NCBI GenBank assembly: GCA_963669155.1
Contig: CAVLGW020000023.1
Location: 15,001-79,000, forward strand
DNA from: Arbacia lixula
Lineage: Eukaryota; Echinodermata; Echinoidea; Arbacioida; Arbaciidae
DNA length: 64,000 nt
Reading direction: 5' to 3'
Position 1 is the stretch's first letter, and each line of letters begins with the position of its first letter. Shown here one piece after another: positions 13,201 to 25,200 of the stretch. The notes beneath the pieces are model-generated. The model had not been told where the DNA came from, did not search any database, and was given only the letters and a program-made list of their open reading frames with translations. Position numbers and translations under genes: made by a program.

Positions 13201-16200
13201 GTTGATCTGACGGGACAGAATCGAGAAGCCATTGTTAATACGTCACTTGGGTGGCCAAATGGTATCACTCATGATGAAACAGGTAATTGCCAATTGCTTC
13301 AATCAATCGTATGTTTTCTACAACAGTTTATACACTTGTACAACTTAAATGTCAAAGATCAAAAGAGTTTTCTATATTCTAGCAGCTAACCAATAGATCT
13401 TAGTCGTGAATGAATCCTTGATGGTGTAACTGATGCGTGATACAGAGCTACTTTTCACAGTAGTGGTGGTATTTAACACTGTAGCTTGTGTGTAATGAGA
13501 TGGCGAAAATATGCATCAATCGAGATAACTATATGAATGTACGAGCTCTGTCAGAAACGAAAATGGCTAAATCCACGCTGTTAAAAATAAGTTTTTGTTT
13601 TGCTTTACAGACATTACCAGAGAAGTACAACTAAAGCTCAAACGCGGACTGCATGAATTAGAAAATGAACGATAGGAAACAAAGCGAAGCTGAGGAACTG
13701 ATAACATAACTTACGTTTATGGAAGAATAAATTATCACAAAAATTGGCATGAACACTTAGTTCGGGGGGCCTTTCAATTTCCCAAAGTTTCCTCGATAAA
13801 ATACACTTTGTGAGTAACCTGGACGCAATTATTTAGTGCTACTTACTTGGTAGATAGGCAGCATCATCTAACGAATTACTGTCTGTACGTCTTTCACAAG
13901 CTTCACGGCTGTACTGGTGCGACGCCCAGTTAGACCGAATTGAGTCGGTGAAGCCAGACGGCAGTGACCGGGTACTCCTCCTAGACCACGGCGTGCTGCA
14001 CCCATTCGACCTCATCTGGTACAGAGGAACGATCATGTGGACCGATTGGGACTTAGATGGCCTGGGCATTAGCGAAGGCTCCGAACATGTCTGGCCCAAG
14101 ATGTACACGTTAATCAACAAGTTCAACGATCCAGGAGGATTTCATTTGTACGTAGGTAAGCAGGGCTGCTAGAGATTTTTAAAATGAGAATGAAACCTTG
14201 GAAATGATTTGCATTCAGTAAAAGCAGAAAAATCAGAAACGGGTGATTGAAAACTTTTGAGAAAAATCAGACATTTTAAGGATGTTATCGATTTTTTTTG
14301 AAAACCTTGATTACTAGCACTAATACCCGATCACGAACCTCAATTCGAAATGACTGTATGGAATTGTCATCGTTGCAAATACACAGAGCATCGCCTCATT
14401 TGAATGAGAGAGTAAACTTTTTCAACCCAGAAAAGGAGATGGAAAGGTGGGCAAGACGGCTCGCAAACATTGGACATTAGACGTCAAAACGTACAAATAT
14501 TGCATGATTGCGGGAGTATCTCCCGGCATGCCCGGGGACCTCTGGGAACGGGAGCGGCTGGATTCGCCCTCGTTATTCTCTTCACTGGGTAGAGTGTTAC
14601 TTTATCGACCATATGGTCACTCCGGCGTTTCTTCAGAGGTTCACAATTGTAAGGACGTAATTTACCGACGTCAGACGTAATCGAAAGTATTGGGGAAGAC
14701 CCATTTCTAATTTCAAACTAAAATAGTTCCAATATCGACAGACTAAATTCAGATTTGTTTTCATTACAGTATACGAGAATATTAACGCCGTCGTAAAGTC
14801 AGAAGCTGGAACGACTGATCGTGAACAGTGGCGGCTGATATATATTGAATAATAAAATGATAACTCCCAACGAATATGTGTTAAATTTTAATGATCTGAA
14901 AATAAAACACAGTATATTTTATTATACTCATATTTTAGAGTTGCATGTACATGTATTTTATTTGTCAGATTAACATTCACTTGAAGATACGAATAGTTGC
15001 AGAACTCCAGCCACTGCGAATTTATCGAGGCGAGCGTTGCACTGGCCTGTATGTTGCACTGAGCACGGGTGTGGCCAGCAAAGACTGTAGAGCGCTGCGA
15101 AATAGCGCTATGACTCTGCTGTAGAGCAAGACTGATTACTTTCGCAGCGCAGTATAAGGTCTTTGGTGGCCAGCTAGCTCGAGCTCTGAGCTGATATGAA
15201 AGTGAGGGTGAAACGTCACGCGCAATGCATTCTGGGATAGATCCTACTCGAAGCTGCCTGCGGCCGATTCGAACAAATATATTTTTGAAAAGATGATTGC
15301 GAATGATTCTGATCGTCTTTTCTCATTGGAGAAAAAAAGTTATACTACAATATTGAACTTTCCCTGGAAACTGCTGAAAATCGTCCGGACTTCTTAAGAA
15401 TTTTCCACACTACTGCAGTGCCTTCAGTACAGAAGCAAATACTATGGAGCAGACTAGTATGAATGCATTAAGCTTGCATTTACTCTGAAATACGGCATAT
15501 AAATCGTTAATAGGTAAGGAACACAAAGGACGGGAGTAGAATCCTGCTGGGAGACAATGAATGCAGATCAAAGTGGATATTTACTTATCGAAATTTAAAT
15601 AAAGGTTACAAAAAGTACAACGAATGTTAGACGAGGTTTAATTTTCTTTGCCCCAAGATATTGGAGAGTGTTCGTCCTACCCATGTCAAAATGGCGCCCC
15701 CTGCACCAATGACGGAAACGGATATACTTGCACGTGTGTACCTGGCTACACTGGGACCGATTGTGAAACAGGCATGTTCCAATACCTTACCTTTTGTTGA
15801 AATTTTCAGGCTAATAATGTTATCTTGAAAGTAATCATGGTATGTAACTGGGTAACCATGGTGTACGGTCAACGCTTTTTTGGTATCAGGTTAACACATA
15901 TTCTTAAGTTACTGCATCTATGTTGTTGACAAATATTCATGCACCTACTGTTTGACCGGAACTGTTTGACTAAATGTCCAATCGAACCGATATTTCTAAG
16001 AGCAACCATCCCCAATACGCATACGATAAACCCTCCGTCTTTCAAATACAGATGTAACCGTTTTCGGAGGTTATAGTGATGAAGTGAATAGATACAGTAT
16101 ACTCGCACATGTGTACTTGATTAAGCTGGGACCAACTGTTAAACAACTGTAATATTATCTTTACCATGCAAAATATGAGTTATTTTTTACACAAACTCCT

Positions 16201-19200
16201 CTTCAGTTACTATAATCATTTGAGTTATTTAATTTTCATTTCATCTAGATATTGACGATTGTGATCCTGACCCTTGTGAGAATGGAGCTACGTGCAACGA
16301 TGAAGTAAATGGCTACACATGCTCGTGTGTGCCTGGTTATACTGGGACGGACTGTGAGACAGGTGTGTTAACATTTCTTATTACATGGATAATTATTTAA
16401 TGGATAAATACTGATCTCGTCTAGGCTCTCATTATATGGTGGTCATTCTTCAACCTGGGTAACAAAGTGTTCAATCGATCGCATATTTCAAAGAGCATCC
16501 ATTCCTGAACGATGAACTAACAGTCTTCCAAGTTCAGGTGCAACACTTTTTGGAGGCTATAGTGATGAAGTAAATATATAAGCATGCACATATGTACTTG
16601 ATTAAACTGGGACCAACTGTGACACAGACATGTTGAAATGGATTAATATCAACCCCTGCTGCCTTCCCTGTGCTGGATGGCGTGTCCTGTATCATGTGTG
16701 TTATAGCCTACAGTATGGACGGACAGCACGCAATGGACGATAACTAACAGTTCTGTGATATGAGAGATTGATACATTGTCTATTCCATTCCTAATATCTT
16801 TATCATGCAAGATATTGACGAGTGTGCTTCTAACCCTTGTGTGAATGGAGCTACGTGCACCGATGAAGTGGATGGATATACTTGCACATGTGTGCCTGGT
16901 TATAGTGGAACTAACTGTGAGACAGGTATGTTAACATTTATTGATACATAATTAATAATGATCTCGTTTAGGATCTCATTATATGATCGTGATTCTCAGC
17001 TTGGGTGACAAAATTTGCAATTGATCCCACACCTCTAAGAGCAACTTTCCCCTAACATGCCTAAACAATGAACTTACCATATTTCAAGTATATGGACAAT
17101 CAACACGTAATGGACCTCCACATATAGTTCTGTAATATGAGAAATGTATACATTATCTTTTTTTTTTCTGTAAAATGACCTTTACCATGCAAAAATTGAG
17201 GTTTTTTTTTTCAGAAACCTTTCTTCAGTTATCAAAATTTAGTAATAACACATTTGGTTAATTTGAGTTATTTAATATTAATTTCCTCTAGATATCGGCG
17301 AGTGCGACCGTTGTGAGAATGGAGCTACGTGCACCGATGAAGTGAATGGATACACTTGCACATGTGTGCCTGGTTATACTGGGACCGACTGTGAGATAGG
17401 CATGTTTATCAAGCCATGTTGGTGTAATGGGATGATGTCATTTCCATTACATTATTTCTTGTTTAGTGTAAAGATCACTGTCTTTGCCATGTCTGCCCTG
17501 GTCATGTGTTTCTGCTATCTTCATGAGTATATCACACATCAACCTTGATGTTTAATGCATATCCAGGGTTCATTTATCATACAGCCTGAACATTGTTTTT
17601 TGCACCAGAAATGGAATTCATCAAAAATTCCTAATTACCCTTGTGACTTTAAGAGTAACATTTTTGCCTTTAAAATTTGCCCTCTGATGCATGACTGATT
17701 GGATTAATGTGATTTTTACACATGAGTTAGTCAATGAATTAAGGAGCAATCCTGCATAATTATTTTGCCCAAAACCTCTTCGATAGCAAGTTATGCTATT
17801 TTGCTTAGTGGGAGGCGGGGGGGGGGGGGGGGGGGTTACTCTTTTTGTTTTGTTTGTAATCAAGTTGTAATATATGTATTTGGTTCATTTGAGTTATTCA
17901 GGTTTTATATTCTCTAGATATTAACGAATGTGATTCTGACCCTTGTTGGAACGGAGCTACGTGCAACGATGAAGTGAATGGCTATACATGCACATGTGTG
18001 CCTGGTTATAGTGGGACCAACTGTGAGACAGGTATGTTGACATATATTAATATCAATCCATGCTGCCTTCCTTGTGCTGCATGATGTAATCACGTTGTTT
18101 TCTTTCTTGTTTGTTGAAAGGAGCAATGTCTTTGCGTTAGTTACCCTTGCGATGTGTTTCTGCTCTCTGCATGAACATCTCACACGCATCATCCATGATG
18201 TTTAATGCATATCCAGGATTTATGTACCATAGAACCTGTACATGTCTGTACATTTAACTGGTTGTCATGAATTACCTGACAATATTCGGAATTCATGTAT
18301 TGCTGTTTCCGATTCAGAAAGAGTGGGCGTGTCATTTCAGGGATTATTACAACGCAGCAAAATTAAAGATTTGTTAAACCTCACTTTGAATATGAAAAGG
18401 AAGCTTAACCAATTTTTTATGAGTATCTTTTAATGATGTATTACAATTTGATGACATCATTATGTTGCTCACGTTCATGCCATGCTTTACAGATTTTCTT
18501 TTTGAAGAAGGCATACTCTTTCTTTACATTTGACAGTGTTTTGCACTTAATTTTCTTCATGTGTATCAGATCTTTGTGAAAAGCTTGCTTGTCAGAATGG
18601 GGGCACATGTAACGCATACGATGGCTTTGCCTACTGTACATGCGTCAGTGGCTACACAGGACTGAACTGCAGTGAAGGTAAGAAAGAGTCAGCTTTGTTC
18701 CTGTTTGTGAGATGTCCTGTAGGCCAAAGAATATTCACTAGACTAAGATGTTAATTGTCCATCTTGGTGCTCAATATGTTGATGTTATCTCTTTCTTCAC
18801 AGTTTCTGTCTTTGCGCCTCATTCTATACTAGATCTGACTGGCTGCCATGAGCTACCTGACATTAATCGGAATTCATAAGTTGGTGTTTTCCATTCAAAA
18901 ATGGTGGGAGTGTCATTTCAGGGATTGTAACAATGGTCCAATTATTTATAAATAATGCATTGGTCCAGGCTCTCACTATATGATGGTCATTTTCAGCCTG
19001 GGTAACAAAATGTTAAATCCATCTCATATTTCCAAGAGCAGCCATTCCAAATGTTGTCATGTTTTGTCATGAAAAGTGGGCAAGACAGTCACAGTTACAG
19101 TGTAAGATTGAGGTCTCAATTCTTCTTGCACATTCGATTTGAGACAACAAAACATGCTTTCTCATTCCCTCTAGATATTAACGAATGTGATCCTGACCCT

Positions 19201-22200
19201 TGTGAGAATGGAGCTACGTGCACCAATGAAGTGAATGGCTATACATGCACATGTGTGCCTGGTTATAGTGGGACCAACTGTGAGACAGGTATGTTGACAT
19301 TATACAAATATACCAAGCTGTGAGATTGTATAGTGGAAATTATCTATCTGAGGAGGGAGTGGCAGAGAACTATTTTTTCCGAGGGGCGAAGCCCCCGAGG
19401 AAAAAATAGTAACTTATGCCAGTCCCTCCGAAGATGGATAATTTTCACTATACTTTCGAACTCAATGCTTGGTATATTTGTTTTATATCCCCTTTGAAAA
19501 GCAATAACTAATAAATAATATTTAGAAAATAGTAAAACTTTCGGTAACACCATGTGGTTGTATGTCGCCTTTTTTTTCCTCTGTCTCGATATATCGGTTC
19601 ATCCCAGGTAAATGCGCAACACACCGCGCACTGCATCCATGCGCGCACTAATTTACGCGCGCTCATATGCAGGTAGAGAGCATGCGCAGTAGTGCCAAGG
19701 AAGAAAATAGTAAATAGAGCATGCGCAGTCCTCCCCATGAAAAAATAGTGAAAAATATCCGGAGCTGAGGCAGATGTAGTCAAATTATTTTGTAGTCTGC
19801 GATCATCAATTGACCAATCACGTTCCCAGAATACTCATGAATATTCATAGAAGGGATATAAATATTAATATCAATCCATGCTGCCTTCCTTGCGCTGCAT
19901 GATGTAATCACGTTGTTTTATTTCTTGTTTGTTGAAAGGAGCAATGTCTTTGCCTTGGTTACCCTTGCGATGTGTTTCTGCTCTCTTCATGAATGCCTCA
20001 CCCATCATCCATGATGTTTAATGCAAATCCAGGATTTATGTACCATAGACCCTGTACATGCCTGTACATTTAACTGGTTGCCATGAATTACCTGGCAATA
20101 TTCGGAATTCATGTATTGCTGTTTCCGATTCAGAAAGAGTGGGCATGTCATTTCAGGGATTATTACCATGATTACAACGTAGCAAAATTAAAGATTTGTT
20201 AAACCTCACTTTGTATATGAAAAGGAAGCTTAACCAAACTTTTATGAGTATCTTTTAATGCTGTATTACAATTTGATGACATCATTATGTTGCTCACGTT
20301 CATGCCATGTTTTACAGATTTTCTTGTTGAAGAAGGCATACTCTTCCTTTACATTTGCCAGTGTTTTGCACATGATTTTCTTCTGTTTATTAGATCTTTG
20401 TGAAGAGCTTGCTTGTCAGAATGGGGGCACATGTAACCCATACGATGGCTTTGCCTACTGTACATGCGCCAGTGGCTACACAGGACTGAACTGCAGTGAA
20501 GGTAAGAAAGAGTCAGCTTTGTTCCTATTTGTGAGATGTCCTGTGGGTCAAAGAATATTCACTAGACTAAGATGTAAATTGTCCATCTTGGTGCTCAATA
20601 TGTTGATGTTATCTCTTCCTCACAGTTTCTGTCTTTGCGCCTCATTCTATACTAGATCTGACTGGTTGCCATGAGGTACCTGACAATAATCGGAATTCAT
20701 GAGTTGGTGTTTTCCATTCGGAAATGGTGGGAGTGTCATTTCAGGGATTGTAACAATGGTCCAATTATTGATAAATAATGCATTGGTCCAGGCTCTCACT
20801 ATATGATGGTCATTTTTCAGCCTGGGTAACAAAATATTAAATCCATCTCATATTTCCAAGAGCAGCCATTCCAAATGTCATGTTTTGTCATGAAAAGTGG
20901 GCAAGACAGTCACAGTTACAGTGTAAGATCGATGTCTCAATTCTTCTTGCACATTCGATTTGAGACAACAAAACATGCTTTCTCATTTCCTCTAGATATT
21001 AACGAATGTGATTCTGACCCTTGTGAGAATGGAGCTACGTGCACCAATGAAGTGAATGGCTATACATGCACATGTGTGCCTGGTCATAGTGGGACCAACT
21101 GTGAGACAGGTATGTTGACATATATTAATATCAATCCATGCTGCCTTCCTTGTGCTGCATGATGTAATCACGTTGTTTTCTTTCTTGTTTGTTGAAAGGA
21201 GCAATGTCTTTGCCTTGGTTACCCTGGCGATGTGTTTCTGCTCTCTTCATGAACATCTCACGCATCATCCATTATGTTTAATACATATCCAGGATTTATG
21301 TATCATAGAACCTGTAGATGCCTGTACATTTAACTGGTTGTCATGAATTACCTGACAATATTCGGAATTCATGTATTGCTGTTTCCAATTCAGAAAGAGT
21401 GGGCGTGTCATTTCAGGGATTATTACAACGCAGCAAAATTAGAGATGTGTTAAACCTCACTTTGTATATGAAGAGGAAGCTTAACCAAACTTTTATGAGT
21501 ATCTTTTAATGCTGTATTACAATTTGATGACATCATTATGTTGCTCACGTTCATGCCATGCTTTACAGATTTTCTTTTTGAAGAAGGCATACTCTTTCTT
21601 TACATTTGACAGTGTTTTGCACTTAATTTTCTTCTGTGTATCAGATCTTTGTGAAGAGCTTGCTTGTCAGAATGGGGGCACATGTAACCCATACGATGGT
21701 TTTGCCTACTGTACATGCGTCAGTGGCTACACAGGACTGAACTGCACTGAAGGTAAGAAAGAGTCAGCTTTGTTCCTGTTTGTGAGATGTCCTGTGGGCC
21801 AAAGAATATTCACTAGACTAAGATGTAAATTGTCCATCTTGGTGCTCAATATGTTGATGTTATCTCTTCCTCACAGTTTCTGTCTTTGCGCCTCATTCTA
21901 TACTAGATCTGACTGACTGCCATGAGCTACCTGACAATAATCGAAATTCATGAGTTGGTGTTTTCCATTTAGAAATGCTGGGATTTTAATTTCAGGGATT
22001 GTAACAATGGTCCAATTATTGATAAATAATGCATTGGTTCAGGCTCTCACTATATGATGGTCATTTTTCAGCCTGGGTAACAAAATGTTAAATCCATCTC
22101 ATATTTCCAAGAGCAGGCATTCCAAATGTTGTCATGTTTTGTCATGAAAAGTGGGCAAGACAGTCACAGTTACAGTGTAAGATTGAGGTCTCAATTCTTC

Positions 22201-25200
22201 TTGCACATTCGATTTGAGACAACAAAACATGCTTTCTCATTCCCTCTAGATATTAACGAATGTGATTCTGACCCTTGTGAGAATGGAGCTACGTGCAACG
22301 ATGAAGTGAATGGCTATAGATGCACATGTGTGCCTGGTTATAGTGGGACCAACTGTGAGACATGTATGTTGACATTTATTGATACATAATTAATACATTC
22401 ATAGATAAATAATGATCTCGTTAGGGATCTCATTATATGATCGTGATTCTCAGCTTGGGTGACAAAATTTGCAATTGATCCCATACCTCTAAGAGCAACT
22501 TTCCCCTAACATGCCTAAACAATGAACTTACCATATTTCAAGTATATGGACAATCAACACGTAATGGACCTCCACATATAGTTCTGTAATATGAGAAATG
22601 TATACATTATCTTTTTTTTTCTGTAAAATGACCTTTACCATGCAAAAATTGAGGTTTTTTTTTTCAGAAACCTTTCTTCAGTTATCAAAATTTAGTAATA
22701 ACACATTTGGTTAATTTGAGTTATTTAATATTAATTTCCTCTAGATATCGGCGAGTGCGACCGTTGTGAGAATGGAGCTACGTGCACCGATGAAGTGAAT
22801 GGATACACTTGCACATGTGTGCCTGGTTATACTGGGACCGACTGTGAGATAGGCATGTTTATCAAGCCATGTTGGTGTAATGGGATGATGTCATTTCCAT
22901 TACATTATTTCTTGTTTAGTGTAAAGATCACTGTCTTTGCCATGTCTGCCCTGGTCATGTGTTTCTGCTATCTTCATGAGTATATCACACATCAACCTTG
23001 ATGTTTAATGCATATCCAGGGTTCATTTATCATACAGCCTGAACATTGTTTTTTGCACCAGAAATGGAATTCATCAAAAATTCCTAATTACCCTTGTGAC
23101 TTTAAGAGTAACATTTTTGCCTTTAAAATTTGCCCTCTGATGCATGACTAATTGGATTAATGTGATTTTTACACATGAGTTAGTCAATGAATCAAGGAGC
23201 AATCCTGCATAATTATTTTGCCCAAAACCTCTTCGATAGCAAGTTATGCTATTTTGCTTAGTGGGAGGGGGGGGGGTACTCTTTTTGTTTTGTTTGTAAT
23301 CAAGTTGTAATATATTTATTTGGTTCATTTGAGTTATTCAGGTTTTATTTTCTCTAGATATTAACGAATGTGATTCTGACCCTTGTTGGAACGGAGCTAC
23401 GTGCACCAATGAAGTGAATGGCTATACATGCACATGTGTGCCTGGTTATAGTGGGACCAACTGTGAGACAGGTATGTTGACATATATTAATATCAATCCA
23501 TGTTGCCTTCCTTGTGCTGCATGATGTAATCACGTTGTTTTATTTCTTGTTTGTTGAAAGGAGCAATGTCTTTGCCTTAGTTACCCTTGCGATGTGTTTC
23601 TGCTCTCTGCATGAACATCTCACACGCATCATCCATGATGTTTAATGCATATCCAGGATTTATGTACCATAGAACCTGTACATGTCTGTACATTTAACTG
23701 GTTGTCATGAATTACCTGACAATATTCGGAATTCATGTATTGCTGTTTCCGATTCAGAAAGAGTGGGCGTGTCATTTCAGGGATTATTACAACGCAGCAA
23801 AATTAAAGATTTGTTAAACCTCACTTTTAATGATGTATTACAATTTGATGACATCATTATGTTGCTCACGTTCATGCCATGCTTTACAGATTTTCTTTTT
23901 GAAGAAGGCATACTCTTTCTTTACATTTGACAGTGTTTTGCACTTAATTTTCTTCTGTGTATCAGATCTTTGTGAAAAGCTTGCTTGTCAGAATGGGGGC
24001 ACATGTAACGCATACGATGGCTTTGCCTACTGTACATGCGTCAGTGGCTACACAGGACTGAACTGCAGTGAAGGTAAGAAAGAGTCAGCTTTGTTCCTGT
24101 TTGTGAGATGTCCTGTAGGCCAAAGAATATTCACTAGACTAAGATGTTAATTGTCCATCTTGGTGCTCAATATGTTGACGTTATCTCTTTCTTCACAGTT
24201 TCTGTCTTTGCGCCTCATTCTATACTAGATCTGACTGGCTGCCATGAGCTACCTGACATTAATCGGAATTCATAAGTTGGTGTTTTCCATTCAAAAATGG
24301 TGGGAGTGTCATTTCAGGGATTGTAACAATGGTCCAATTATTGATAAATAATGCATTGGTCCAGGCTCTCACTATATGATGGTCATTTTTCAGCCTGGGT
24401 AACAAAATGTTAAATCCATCTCATATTTCCAAGAGCAGCCATTCCAAATGCTGTCATGTTTTGTCATGAAAAGTGGGCAAGACAGTCACAGTTACAGTGT
24501 AAGATTGAGGTCTCAATTCTTCTTGCACATTCGATTTGAGACAACAAAACATGCTTTCTCATTTCCTCTAGATATTAACGAATGTGATCCTGACCCTTGT
24601 GAGAATGGAGCTACGTGCACCAATGAAGTGAATGGCTATACATGCTCGTGTGTGCCTGGTTATAGTGGGACCAACTGTGAGACAGGTATGTTGACATATA
24701 TTAATATCAATCCATGCTGCCTTCCTTGTGCTGCATGATGTAATCACGTTGTTTTCTTTCTTGTTTGTTGAAAGGAGCAATGTCTTTGCCTTGGTTACCC
24801 TGGCGATGTGTTTCTGCTCTCTTCATGAATGCCTCACCCATCATCCATGATGTTTAATGCAAATCCAGGATTTATGTACCATAGAACCTGTACATGCCTG
24901 TACATTTAACTGGTTGCCATGAATTACCTGACAATATTCGGAATTCACGTATTGCTGTTTCCGATTCAGAAAGAGTGGGCATGTCATTTCAGGGATTATT
25001 ACCATGATTACAACGTAGCAAAATTAAAGATTTGTTAAACCTCACTTTGTATATGAAAAGGAAGCTTAACCAAACTTTTATGAGTATCTTTTAATGCTGT
25101 ATTACAATTGATGACATCATTATGTTGCTCACGTTCATGCCATGTTTCACAGATTTTCTTGTTGAAGAAGGCATACTTTTCCTTTACATTTGCCAGTGTT

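Larger units (their letters stand above)
17918..22249 (+). repeat. Two-exon (B+C) unit repeated in tandem
   Basis: Within copy 1 the cbEGF-plus-plain-EGF pair recurs: 17918/18570, 19175/20394 and 20996/21645, then 22250. Normal spacing is about 1.25 kb (1.82 kb where the insertion sits). Introns carry the same landmarks, such as atttaactggttgycatgaa and cagcctgggtaacaaaat. Confidence 0.85.
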
